The position numbers and the translations under genes were made by a program. From assembly GCF_023155805.1 (NCBI RefSeq), contig NZ_JAKNUW010000006.1:1-64000 (forward strand): DNA of 64,000 bases, written 5' to 3'. The notes below the pieces were generated by a model that was not told where the DNA came from, searched no databases, and saw nothing but the letters and a program-made list of their open reading frames with translations. This DNA comes from Micrococcus lacusdianchii (GTDB lineage: Bacteria; Actinomycetota; Actinomycetes; Actinomycetales; Micrococcaceae). This document shows positions 35,120 through 43,306 of this stretch, one piece after another. The stretch's first letter is position 1. Each line of letters opens with the position of its first letter.

Positions 35120-36010
35120 ATGCACGAGACGCTGACGTCCAACGTCACGGACACCGCACTGCTGTTCGAGGGCGGGGGCATGCGCGCCTCGTACACCTCG
35201 GCCGTGGTGGTCGAGCTGCTGCGCGCGTGCGTGCACGTGGACTTCGTGGCGGGGATCTCCGCCGGCTCCTCCAACTCCGTGAACTACCTGGCCCGCTCCC
35301 CCGAGCGCGCGCGGCAGGCGTTCGTGGACTTCGCGGACGACCCGCGCTTCGGGAACTGGCGGACGTTCCTGCGCGGCAAGGGGATGTTCAACGCGGAGTA
35401 CATCTACGAGCACGCGGGCCTGCCGGAGGCGGACCTGCCGTACGACTTCGCCACCTTCGAGGGCAACCCCGCCCGTCTGGCGCTCGCCGGCTTCGACGCG
35501 GTCACCGGCGAGACCCGCTGGTGGACGCGCGAGGACATGACGACCCTCCAGGACCTCATGGTGCGCGTGCGGGCGTCCTCGACCATGCCCATCCTCATGC
35601 CCCCGGTGCACGCGGAGGGCACGGTGTTCGTGGACGGCGCGCTCGGCGTCGACGGCGGCATCCCGGTGACCGCCGCGGAGGAGGCCGGCTTCGAGCGGCT
35701 GTTCGTGGTGATGACCCGCGAGCGCTCCTACGTCAAGGGGCCCGAGCGCTTCCCCGCGTTCTACCAGCGGGCGTTCCGGAGGTACCCCGCCGTGGCCGAG
35801 GCGCTGCTCACCCGCTGGCAGCGCTACAACGCCACGCGCGAGCGCCTGTTCCAGATGGAGCGGGAGGGCCGCGCCTATCTGTTCGTCCCCGAGACCATGC
35901 CGGTGGCCAACGGGGAGCGGTCCGTGGCGAAGCTGGCGGCCTCCCACGAGCTGGGACTGGCGCAGGCGCGGCGCGAGATGCCGGCCATCCGGGAGTTCCT
36001 GGGCCTCTGA
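35120..36010 (+). CDS. Patatin-like phospholipase
   Basis: The 296-residue protein has the oxyanion loop [10 protein letters not shown], the nucleophile elbow [12 protein letters not shown] (Gly-x-Ser-x-Gly) and the catalytic aspartate in [12 protein letters not shown], as in bacterial patatins of the YjjU type. It is expected to hydrolyse lipid esters. GGGAGG precedes ATG 35120; the frame extends upstream but without family similarity. Confidence 0.92.
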   Translation: MHETLTSNVTDTALLFEGGGMRASYTSAVVVELLRACVHVDFVAGISAGSSNSVNYLARSPERARQAFVDFADDPRFGNWRTFLRGKGMFNAEYIYEHAGLPEADLPYDFATFEGNPARLALAGFDAVTGETRWWTREDMTTLQDLMVRVRASSTMPILMPPVHAEGTVFVDGALGVDGGIPVTAAEEAGFERLFVVMTRERSYVKGPERFPAFYQRAFRRYPAVAEALLTRWQRYNATRERLFQMEREGRAYLFVPETMPVANGERSVAKLAASHELGLAQARREMPAIREFLGL

Positions 36011-36051
36011 GCCGACGACGACGGCCCCCGCGTCCGGACGGGCCGGCCCGG

Positions 36052-36585
36052 TCAGCGGGCGGGCGCGGAACGCTCCCGCACGGATTCGGTGGGCAGCCCG
36101 AACACCGAGTCGAAGGCGTAGGCGTATACGGCCGCGTAGACGAGGAAGAACACGAGCAGGCCGGCCTCGATCAGGAAGGCGTCCCACAGCCCGACGCCCA
36201 GGACGAGGGCCACGGCCGGCACGAGGAACACCAGCAGGCCGCCCTCGAAGCCCACGGCGTGCGCCACGCGCATCCACCACGGCCGGTGGGTGACGCCCAC
36301 GCGGCGCTCGAACCGCTCGAACAGGGTGTTGAACAGCACGTTCCACAGGAGGGCCACCGTCGAGGAGAGCACGGCCACCACGAGGGACGGACCGCCGGCG
36401 TTGCCCAGGGCCGCGAGGATGCCGGTGGTGAAGAGCACCGCCAGCGCCTCGAACACCACGGCGTACACCACCCGGCGCAGTGCCGCGGAGGCGAACACCG
36501 GGCGGCCCACGAGGGCACGGCGGCCACCCGGTCCGCGCGGAGCGGGACGGGTCCGTCCGGGGGCGGGGCCGACGTCGGCGGTCAT
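36052..36585 (-). CDS. PACE-family multidrug efflux protein
   Basis: The 177-residue protein contains two copies of the bacterial transmembrane pair (residues 37-95, starting RRVVYAVVFEALAVLFTTG, and 105-165, starting RVAHAVGFEGGLLVFLVPAV), each with two helices and the conserved acidic and Asn residues (LLWNVLFNTLFERFE). The layout is that of AceI-like proton-driven chlorhexidine/biocide exporters. Substrate is inferred only from the family. It is convergent with the patatin gene. Confidence 0.9.
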   Translation of the reverse strand: MTADVGPAPGRTRPAPRGPGGRRALVGRPVFASAALRRVVYAVVFEALAVLFTTGILAALGNAGGPSLVVAVLSSTVALLWNVLFNTLFERFERRVGVTHRPWWMRVAHAVGFEGGLLVFLVPAVALVLGVGLWDAFLIEAGLLVFFLVYAAVYAYAFDSVFGLPTESVRERSAPAR

Positions 36586-36705
36586 GGGGGGTTCTCCTGG
36601 ACGCTCGGGTCTGTGAGGCGGGGCGCCCCGAGAGCCCACCCTAGACGCCCGCCGCGCGGGGCCCGAACCCCTCGCTTGGGGCGCACCCGCCGGGGCTGGT
36701 CCCGT

Positions 36706-36711
36706 TATGCT
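36706..36711 (+). promoter_or_regulatory. Candidate -10 box, DUF808 gene
   Basis: TATGCT gives a leader of about 45 bases ending in GAGGAG. Confidence 0.45.
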
Positions 36712-36762
36712 CGACACCGCGCCGCGACCGCCGCGGGAGCGCACACCCCGAGGAGCACATCC

Positions 36763-37704
36763 ATGAGTGGTCTGGTAGCCCTGCTCGACGACGTCGCCGC
36801 CCTGGCGCGCCTGGCCGCGGCGAGCGTGGACGACGTCGCCGCCGGTGCAGCCAAGGCGAGCGCGAAGGCCGCCGGCGTGGTGGTGGACGACGCGGCCGTG
36901 ACGCCCCAGTACATGTCCGGCGCCGCCGCCAAGCGCGAGCTGCCGATGATCTGGCGCATCACGAAGGGTTCGCTGCGCAACAAGCTCGTCTTCATCCTCC
37001 CGGCCCTGCTGATCCTGGACTGGCTGGCCCCGTGGGTGCTGCCGTGGCTGCTCCTGGCCGGCGGCACCTACCTCTCCTACGAGGGCGCGCACAAGGTCTG
37101 GGGCAAGCTCACCGGCCACGACGAGTCGCACGACGCCCCGGCCGTGGAGAAGGGGCCCGAGGCGGAGGACAAGGTGGTCCGCGGAGCGATCACCACGGAC
37201 TTCATCCTCTCGGCCGAGATCATGGTGATCTCCATGAACGAGGTGGCGGACCAGACCTTCTGGCTCAAGGCCGCGATCCTGGCGGTGGTGGCCGTGGTGA
37301 TCACCGTGGTGGTCTACGGCGCCGTGGCGCTGATCGTGAAGATGGACGACATCGGCCTGCACATGAATCAGAACGCCCGCACCGCCGGCGGCCGCTCGTT
37401 CGGCGCCGGCCTGGTCAAGGCCATGCCGGTGGTGCTCGGCGTCATCACCGCCATCGGCACCGTGGCCATGCTCTGGGTGGGCGGTCACATCGTGCTGATG
37501 GAGCTCTCCGTCCTGGGGCTGCCGTGGATGTACGACCTGCAGCACTCCGTCGTCCACGCCGTCGAGGCCGCCGGCGGCTTCGTGGCCTGGCTCGTGGAGA
37601 CCCTGACCTCCGCCCTGTGGGGCCTGATCTGGGGCTCGCTCGCCCTCGGCGTGGTCCTCGTGGTCAACCGCCTGCGCGGCAAGACGGACACCCTGGCGCA
37701 CTGA
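36763..37704 (+). CDS. DUF808 (YedI-like) membrane protein
   Basis: The 313-residue protein matches the DUF808 family: N-terminal MSGLVALLDDVAALARLAAA, then DDAAVTPQYMSG and RELPMIWRITKGSLRNK, followed by six or so membrane helices. Function is unknown; E. coli YedI is its relative. GAGGAG lies eight bases before ATG 36763, and a terminator follows at 37727. Confidence 0.93.
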   Translation: MSGLVALLDDVAALARLAAASVDDVAAGAAKASAKAAGVVVDDAAVTPQYMSGAAAKRELPMIWRITKGSLRNKLVFILPALLILDWLAPWVLPWLLLAGGTYLSYEGAHKVWGKLTGHDESHDAPAVEKGPEAEDKVVRGAITTDFILSAEIMVISMNEVADQTFWLKAAILAVVAVVITVVVYGAVALIVKMDDIGLHMNQNARTAGGRSFGAGLVKAMPVVLGVITAIGTVAMLWVGGHIVLMELSVLGLPWMYDLQHSVVHAVEAAGGFVAWLVETLTSALWGLIWGSLALGVVLVVNRLRGKTDTLAH

Positions 37705-37726
37705 CGCGCCACCGCACGAACGCCCC

Positions 37727-37759
37727 GGGGCGGGCCGGTCACCTCGACCGGCCCGCCCC
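37727..37759. terminator. Terminator after DUF808
   Basis: Perfect 14-base arms (37727-37740 and 37746-37759) flank the loop ACCTC. The stop codon of the DUF429 remnant on the other strand falls inside it. Confidence 0.85.
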
Positions 37760-38147
37760 GTCCGTCTCCGGCAGCCAGATCCACCCCTTGGGGGCCGCGA
37801 GCTCGCGCTGGCGGCCGGGGGCTCGGCCGCGGGCCGCTCCCCCGGCCGCCCACGCGGCGGACAGGGCGGCGACGACGGCGTCCAGCACGGCGTCCCTCGG
37901 CTGCCACGGCGGCCCACCGCAGCGCGGGATGGGCGATCCGGTCCGCCGCCACGGACAGCGGCCGCAGGCCGGTCCGCGCGGTGACGGCGTGGTCCGTCTC
38001 CCGCAGGGTCATCTTCCGGCGCCATGCGGGGCCGCCCGCGCCGAGGGCGTCGCCGTCGGGCTCGCGGGCCCCGTCGAGAAGCGCGCGGAAGGGCGCCGGC
38101 CAGCCGACGGGCACGTCCACGCCGGCGCGGCAGGCGCGCGCACCGCC
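37739..38147 (-). pseudogene. Remnant of a DUF429 gene
   Basis: Directly after the hydrolase stop codon the minus strand reads ACRAGVDVPVGWPAPFRALL, then WRRKMTLRETDHAVTARTG and LRPLSVAADRIAHPALRWAA, the centre of a DUF429 protein. In the next frame it reads DAVLDAVVAALSAAWAAGG and ELAAPKGWIWLPE, the C-terminal end of the same family. The N-terminal third is missing, the segment between the two pieces is deleted, and the frame shifts at about 37890. The gene is dead. Confidence 0.72.
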
Positions 38148-38990
38148 TCAGTCCGCCGTGAGGAACGTGCGCACGGCCGAGACGAACGCCTCCGGCTGGT
38201 CCGCGTGGAGCCAGTGCCCCGCGTCGCGGACCGTGACCCGGACGACGCGCGGGAACAGGTCCTTCATGCGCGGCACGTCCTCGTCCCGCACGTAGTCGGA
38301 GTTCGCGCCCGCCAGCCACAGCACCGGGCGGTCGAACACGCGGTCCGGGTCCTCCGGCGCCGCCGGGTCCGGGAAGGAGCCGACCGCCTCCAGGTGCTCG
38401 AAGAGCATGGCCACGTTGGGCTGCCACGCGAACCGGCCGCCCTCGCGGCGCAGGTTCTGGAGCAGGAAGCCGCGCACCCGCGCGTCGTGCACGTGCTCGG
38501 CCATCGCCGCGTCCGCCTCGGCGCGGGACTCGTAGGAGTCCAGGTCCATGCGCAGCATGGTGCCGAGCAGGTGCACGAACTCGTCGGTGGCCTGCGGGGA
38601 CAGCCGCGGGGAGATGTCCTCCACGATCAGGCGGTCCACGAGGTCCGGGTGGCGCAGGGCCAGCACCATGGCGACCTTGCCGCCCATCGAGTGGCCGAGC
38701 ACGTGCACCGGGCCGTCCGCGGCCAGGCCGGCCCGCAGGTGCTCCGCCACCCGGTCCGCGATCTCCTGGTAGTCCACCCGGTCCGTCCAGGGGGACCGGC
38801 CGTGGTCCGGCAGGTCGAGGAGCTCCACCGTGAAGTCGTCCGCGAGCGCCTTGGCGGGGCCCGTGAAGTTCCTGCCCCGGCCCATGAGGCCGTGGAGGAA
38901 GGCGACGCGGTGCGGCCCGTCGCCGATCACGTCGGAGGCGAGGGCGGCGTCGGAGGGGGCGGCGGATGCGGAGGGGTCAGGGGTGCTCAC
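38148..38990 (-). CDS. Alpha/beta hydrolase
   Basis: The 280-residue protein has the alpha/beta-hydrolase motifs HGLMGRGRNF (oxyanion region), GHSMGGKVAM (nucleophile serine) and the late histidine in RDAGHWLHADQPEAF; it resembles the YbfF esterase group. The substrate is unknown. GTG 38990 is chosen over ATG 39044 because a TAGCCT -10 box ends seven bases before it. The DUF429 remnant follows with no gap. It is divergent from nrtR. Confidence 0.88.
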   Translation of the reverse strand: MSTPDPSASAAPSDAALASDVIGDGPHRVAFLHGLMGRGRNFTGPAKALADDFTVELLDLPDHGRSPWTDRVDYQEIADRVAEHLRAGLAADGPVHVLGHSMGGKVAMVLALRHPDLVDRLIVEDISPRLSPQATDEFVHLLGTMLRMDLDSYESRAEADAAMAEHVHDARVRGFLLQNLRREGGRFAWQPNVAMLFEHLEAVGSFPDPAAPEDPDRVFDRPVLWLAGANSDYVRDEDVPRMKDLFPRVVRVTVRDAGHWLHADQPEAFVSAVRTFLTAD

Positions 38991-38997
38991 GCGCTCC

Positions 38998-39003
38998 AGG
39001 CTA
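38998..39003 (-). promoter_or_regulatory. -10 box of a leaderless promoter, alpha/beta hydrolase
   Basis: TAGCCT on the minus strand ends seven bases before GTG 38990. Confidence 0.5.
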
Positions 39004-39039
39004 ACGGGCGGGCGGCGGGGCGACCCCTGATTACTTATG

Positions 39040-39050
39040 GTCATACCGAC
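39040..39050 (+). promoter_or_regulatory. Candidate NrtR operator 1
   Basis: GTCATACCGAC differs by one base from the perfect palindrome at 39074-39084, which lies exactly 34 bases (about three helical turns) downstream. It sits within TATGGTCATA, another small dyad. Confidence 0.45.
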
Positions 39051-39073
39051 GTTTTCTGCACGCGGAGAAGAGT

Positions 39074-39084
39074 GTCATACTGAC
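39074..39084 (+). promoter_or_regulatory. Candidate NrtR operator 2, overlapping the probable -10 region
   Basis: GTCA-TAC-TGAC is a perfect inverted repeat. It contains CATACT (39076-39081), a likely -10 box, so a bound repressor would block transcription of nrtR-nadA-nadC. Confidence 0.5.
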
Positions 39085-39121
39085 CAGAACATCCCCGCCG
39101 GTCCCTCCCGAGGAGTCCGCC

Positions 39122-39859
39122 GTGCCCGCACCCGAGGCCCGCGTCACCGTGGCCGTCTCCACGGCCGTCTTCGGCGTGCGCCCGGACCCCTCCGGGGCGC
39201 CCCGCCTGCATGTGGCCCTCGTGCCGCGGATGCGCGAGCCGTTCCTGGACCGCTGGGCGCTGCCGGGCACCTGGCTCGCCGCCGACGAGGAGCTCGCCGA
39301 CGCCGCCGCCCGCGTCGCGGCGGAGACCGTCCCGGGCCCCGTCCGGCGCCTCGAGCAGCTGGCCGCCTTCGGCGCCGTGGACCGCTCCCCCACCGGCCGC
39401 GTGCTCACGGTGGCCCACTGGGCCCTCAGCCCCGCCCTCGATGACGACGGCGCGGCCCCGTCCCACGGCGGCGGCCTCGACGTCGCGGGGCTGCCCGCCG
39501 GCGTCCACGTCCGCTGGCAGCGCGCCGACGCGCCCCCCGCGATGGCGTTCGACCATGCCGAGATCCTCACCGCGGCCGTGGCGCGCCTGCGCACGGACCT
39601 GCCGCGGGCCGGCGTCGCACACGCCCTGCTCGGCCCCTCCTTCACGCTCGCCGAGCTGCGCGCCGTGCACGAGGCCGTCCTCGGCCGCACCCTCGACGCC
39701 GCCAACTTCCGCCGGGCCACCCTCGCCACCGGGGTGCTCGAGGAGACCGGCGAGGTCCGCGCCGGTACCCGGCACCGCCCGCCCAAGCTCTACCGCTACC
39801 GACCCGCCGACGGCGCCCCGCCGCCGGCCGCCCCTGACGATCCAGGAGACCTCTCATGA
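39122..39859 (+). CDS. nrtR: NUDIX-type transcriptional regulator of NAD synthesis
   Basis: The 245-residue protein joins a NUDIX-like domain (LALVPRMREPFLDRWALPGT-type region, without an intact Nudix-box catalytic set) to a C-terminal winged helix (FTLAELRAVHEAVLGRTLDA, NFRRATLATGVLEETGE), the design of NrtR repressors, which sense ADP-ribose or NAD breakdown products. It lies directly upstream of nadA with a four-base overlap, which supports the role. GTG 39122 is preceded by GAGGAG. Candidate operators lie at 39040 and 39074. Confidence 0.9.
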   Translation: MPAPEARVTVAVSTAVFGVRPDPSGAPRLHVALVPRMREPFLDRWALPGTWLAADEELADAAARVAAETVPGPVRRLEQLAAFGAVDRSPTGRVLTVAHWALSPALDDDGAAPSHGGGLDVAGLPAGVHVRWQRADAPPAMAFDHAEILTAAVARLRTDLPRAGVAHALLGPSFTLAELRAVHEAVLGRTLDAANFRRATLATGVLEETGEVRAGTRHRPPKLYRYRPADGAPPPAAPDDPGDLS

Positions 39860-41178
39860 CCGCCACGCCCGAGACCACCGCCTCGGTGGCCCGCACCCTG
39901 ACCCTCGTCGCCCGGGACCCCGCCCGCGGCTCCGCCTGCTCGTCCGACCTGACCACGGGCCCCTGGGCCTTCGACGCCGGCCTGCCCGCCTACGGCCCCG
40001 GCGCGTCCCAGGACGACGCCATCCCAGCGGACGCCCCCGTGCAGGGCCGCATCCCCGAGGAGTACCAGCAGGCCTCGGACGAGGAGCTGCACGCGCGTAT
40101 CGCCGCAGCCAAGGCCGCCCTCGGCGACCGCGCCGTGGTGCTCGGCCACTTCTACCAGCGCGACGAGGTGGTCCGGCACGCCGACTTCGTGGGCGACTCG
40201 TTCCAGCTGGCGCGCGCCTCCCAGGGCCGCCCCGAGGCCGAGGCCATCGTGTTCTGCGGCGTGCACTTCATGGCCGAGACCGCGGACCTGCTCTCCACCC
40301 CGGAGCAGGCCGTGATCCTGCCGAACCTCGCCGCCGGCTGCTCCATGGCGGACATGGCGGACCTCGACTCCGTCCAGGACGCGTGGGAGCAGCTCGAGGA
40401 GGTGTACGGCACCGAGCCGGACGCGGACGGCCGGGTGCCGCTGCTGCCGGTGACCTACATGAACTGCTCCGCCGCCCTCAAGGGCTTCGTGGGCGAGCGC
40501 GGGGGCATCGTGTGCACCTCGTCCAACGCCTCCGCCGTGCTCGAGTGGGCCTTCGAGCGCGCCCAGCGGGTGCTCTTCTTCCCGGACCAGCACCTCGGCC
40601 GCAACACGGGCCGGGCGATGGGCATCGAGCTGGAGCGGATGCCGATGTGGAACCCCCGCCTGCCCCTGGGCGGCAACACCGAGGAGACGCTGCGGGACGC
40701 CCGGGTCCTGCTCTGGCACGGCTTCTGCTCCGTGCACCGCCGGTTCACGGTGGCCCAGATCGAGCAGGCCCGCGCCGAGCATCCGGACGTGCGGGTGATC
40801 GTGCACCCCGAGTGCCCGCTGCCCGTGGTCGAGGCCGCAGACGAGTCCGGTTCCACCGACCACATCGTCAAGGCCATCCAGGCCGCCCCGGCCGGCTCCA
40901 CCTTCGCGATCGGCACCGAGATCAACCTCGTGCAGCGCCTGGCCGCCCAGCACCCGGAGCACACGATCTTCTGCCTCGACCCGGTGATCTGCCCGTGCTC
41001 CACCATGTACCGCATCCACCCGGGCTACCTCGCGTGGGTGCTCGAAGAGCTCGTGGCCGGCCGCGTGGTCAACCGGATCACCGTGCCGGACGCGGTGGCC
41101 GACCCGGCACGCGCCGCCCTCGAGCGCATGCTCGCGGTGGCGCCCCGGCAGTCCGTCGCGCAGGGGGCCGGCGCGTGA
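39856..41178 (+). CDS. nadA: Quinolinate synthase
   Basis: The 440-residue enzyme condenses iminoaspartate with dihydroxyacetone phosphate to quinolinate. Motifs include LGHFYQRDEVV, FCGVHFMAETADLL, MNCSAALKG, HPECPLPVVE and DPVICPCSTMYRI; three of these cysteines hold the [4Fe-4S] cluster. The length is that of the longer actinobacterial form. ATG 39856 overlaps nrtR and the stop overlaps nadC. The enzyme needs iminoaspartate, usually made by NadB, whose gene is not here. Confidence 0.96.
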   Translation: MTATPETTASVARTLTLVARDPARGSACSSDLTTGPWAFDAGLPAYGPGASQDDAIPADAPVQGRIPEEYQQASDEELHARIAAAKAALGDRAVVLGHFYQRDEVVRHADFVGDSFQLARASQGRPEAEAIVFCGVHFMAETADLLSTPEQAVILPNLAAGCSMADMADLDSVQDAWEQLEEVYGTEPDADGRVPLLPVTYMNCSAALKGFVGERGGIVCTSSNASAVLEWAFERAQRVLFFPDQHLGRNTGRAMGIELERMPMWNPRLPLGGNTEETLRDARVLLWHGFCSVHRRFTVAQIEQARAEHPDVRVIVHPECPLPVVEAADESGSTDHIVKAIQAAPAGSTFAIGTEINLVQRLAAQHPEHTIFCLDPVICPCSTMYRIHPGYLAWVLEELVAGRVVNRITVPDAVADPARAALERMLAVAPRQSVAQGAGA

Positions 41179-42113
41179 GTGCGGGCACGGGCGGCGCGTG
41201 GGGGCCGACGCCGGCGCCGATCGCGGACGTGGAGCGGATCGTGGCCGCGGCCCTGGCCGAGGACGCGCCCTGGGGCGACGTCTCCTCCGAGGCCTTCGTG
41301 CCCGCGGACGCGCGCATCACGGCGCGCGTCGTGGCCCGCGAGGCCGGCGTGCTCTCCGGCACCGCCGCCCTCGAGGCCGCGTTCCGGCTCGTAGATCCCG
41401 CCACGGAGGTGACCCTGCACCTGCCCGACGGAGCCGCGCTCGCCCCCGGCGCCGTCGTCGCCGCGGTGGCGGGCCCGGCCCGCTCGGTGCTGCGCGCCGA
41501 GCGCGTGGCGCTCAACCTCGCCCAGCGCATGTCCGGGATCGCCACGGCGACGGAGGCCCACGTGGCCGCGGTGCGCGCCGGCGGCGGCCACGCCCGCGTG
41601 GCGGACACCCGCAAGACCACCCCGGGCCTGCGCGTGCTGGAGCGTCAGGCCGTGCGGGACGGGGGCGGCCACAACCACCGCCACGGCCTCTCCGACGCCG
41701 TGATGCTCAAGGACAACCACCTGGCGGCGCTCGGCTTCGGCGGCGAGGACGCCCCGGGCGAGGAGCTCACGCGGGCGCTGCGCGCCGGCCTGGCCCGCCT
41801 GCCCCACACGGTCCACGTGGAGGTCGAGGTGGACCGGCTCGACCAGCTGCCCGCCGTGCTCGCCGCCGGCGTGGGCACGGTCATGCTGGACAACTTCTCC
41901 CTCGCCGACCTGCGGTCCGGGGTGGAGCTGGTGGCCGGGCGCGCCGTCGTCGAGGCATCCGGCGGGGTGAGCCTGGAGACCATCGGGGAGATCGCGGCCA
42001 CGGGCGTGGACGTGGTGTCCGTGGGCGCGCTGACGCACAGCGTCCGCGCCCTGGACCTCGGCCTGGACGCCGTGGTGGACGCGGCGGACGCCCCGGCGCC
42101 CGGCCGCCGATGA
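41175..42113 (+). CDS. nadC: Quinolinate phosphoribosyltransferase
   Basis: The 312-residue enzyme makes nicotinate mononucleotide from quinolinate and PRPP. Motifs [55 protein letters not shown] and VMLDNFS are those of NadC. GTG 41175 overlaps nadA, and the stop overlaps the cysteine desulfurase start, so the genes are translationally coupled. Confidence 0.96.
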   Translation: MSAGTGGAWGPTPAPIADVERIVAAALAEDAPWGDVSSEAFVPADARITARVVAREAGVLSGTAALEAAFRLVDPATEVTLHLPDGAALAPGAVVAAVAGPARSVLRAERVALNLAQRMSGIATATEAHVAAVRAGGGHARVADTRKTTPGLRVLERQAVRDGGGHNHRHGLSDAVMLKDNHLAALGFGGEDAPGEELTRALRAGLARLPHTVHVEVEVDRLDQLPAVLAAGVGTVMLDNFSLADLRSGVELVAGRAVVEASGGVSLETIGEIAATGVDVVSVGALTHSVRALDLGLDAVVDAADAPAPGRR

Positions 42114-43282
42114 GCGCGGCCCTTTACCTCGACCACGCGGCCACCGCCCCCGTGCGCCGCGTGGCCCTCGAGGCGATGTGGCCAGCGCTCACCGGTGTCT
42201 ACGGCAACCCGTCCTCGGCGCACGAGGCCGGCCGGGCGGCGGCGGCCCTGCTCGAGGACGCCCGCGCGCGGGTGGCCCGCGCGATCGGCGCCCGGGCCGG
42301 GCAGGTCGTGTTCACCTCGGGCGGCACGGAGGCCGACGCGCTCGCCGTGCTCGGCACGGTGCGCGCCCGGATCCTCGCCGGGCGCCCGGCGGGCCACGTG
42401 CTGACCACGGGGATCGAGCACAGCGCGGTGCGGCAGTCCTGTGACCAGCTGGCCCGGCTGCACGGCGTCGAGGTCGAGCACCTCGCGCTGGACCGTGACG
42501 GGCTGACCTCCGCGGACGACCTCGCCGCCCGCCTGCGCCCGGACACCGCGCTGGTCAGCGTGCACCTGGCCCACAACGAGGTGGGCACGGTGCAGCCGGT
42601 GGCCGAGCTGGCCGCCGTCGCCCGGGAGGCGGGCGTGCCGCTGCACGTGGACGCGGTGCAGGCCGCAGGGCAGATCCCGGTGGACGTGCGCGCCCTCGGG
42701 GCCGATCTCGTGGCGCTGTCCGGGCACAAGGTGGGCGGGCCCAAGGGGGTCGGCGCGCTGTGGGTGCGCCCGGGTCACGCCCTGGAACCGCTCGTGCCCG
42801 GCGGCGGCCAGGAGCGGGGCCGGCGGTCCGGGACGCAGAACGTGGCCGGCGCGGCCGGGTTCGCGGCCGCCTTCGAGGAGGCCGAGGCGGAGCGCGCCGC
42901 GGCCGCGGACGCGTGGTCCGGGCTGCGGGACCGGTTCGCGGCACGCGTGCTCGACGGCGTCCGGGAGCTCGTGCCCGACGCGCGGCTGACCGGCCATCCC
43001 GCGCGGCGGCTGCCGCGTCACGCCTCGTTCGTGCTGCCCGGCGTGAACGGCGAGTCGGTGCTGGAGGAGGCGGCCCGCCGGGGCGTGCTGGCCTCGGCGG
43101 GGTCCGCGTGCTCGGCCCACGCCGCCGAGCCGTCCCCGGCCCTGCTCGCGCTGGGCCTCAGCGAGGACGAGGCCCGCACGGCCCTGCGCTGCACGTTCGG
43201 CCCGGACGCCGACGCCCCGCTGCTCGACGCCGCCGCGGACGCGATCGTCGACGCCGTCCGGACGGTCAGCGCCCTGCGCTGA
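42110..43282 (+). CDS. Cysteine desulfurase (NifS/IscS-like) of the NAD operon
   Basis: The 390-residue PLP enzyme has the class V aminotransferase pattern: YLDHAATAPVRR at the start, SGGTEADALAVLG, the PLP lysine in SGHKVGGPKGVGALWV and the sulfur-carrying cysteine loop ASAGSACSAHAAEPS. Coupled to nadA-nadC, it most likely supplies sulfur for the NadA cluster, as the NifS-like enzyme of nad operons does in Bacillus. Confidence 0.93.
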   Translation: MSAALYLDHAATAPVRRVALEAMWPALTGVYGNPSSAHEAGRAAAALLEDARARVARAIGARAGQVVFTSGGTEADALAVLGTVRARILAGRPAGHVLTTGIEHSAVRQSCDQLARLHGVEVEHLALDRDGLTSADDLAARLRPDTALVSVHLAHNEVGTVQPVAELAAVAREAGVPLHVDAVQAAGQIPVDVRALGADLVALSGHKVGGPKGVGALWVRPGHALEPLVPGGGQERGRRSGTQNVAGAAGFAAAFEEAEAERAAAADAWSGLRDRFAARVLDGVRELVPDARLTGHPARRLPRHASFVLPGVNGESVLEEAARRGVLASAGSACSAHAAEPSPALLALGLSEDEARTALRCTFGPDADAPLLDAAADAIVDAVRTVSALR

Positions 43283-43306
43283 TCGGCCCCGCGCCGGTCG
43301 ACCCCG

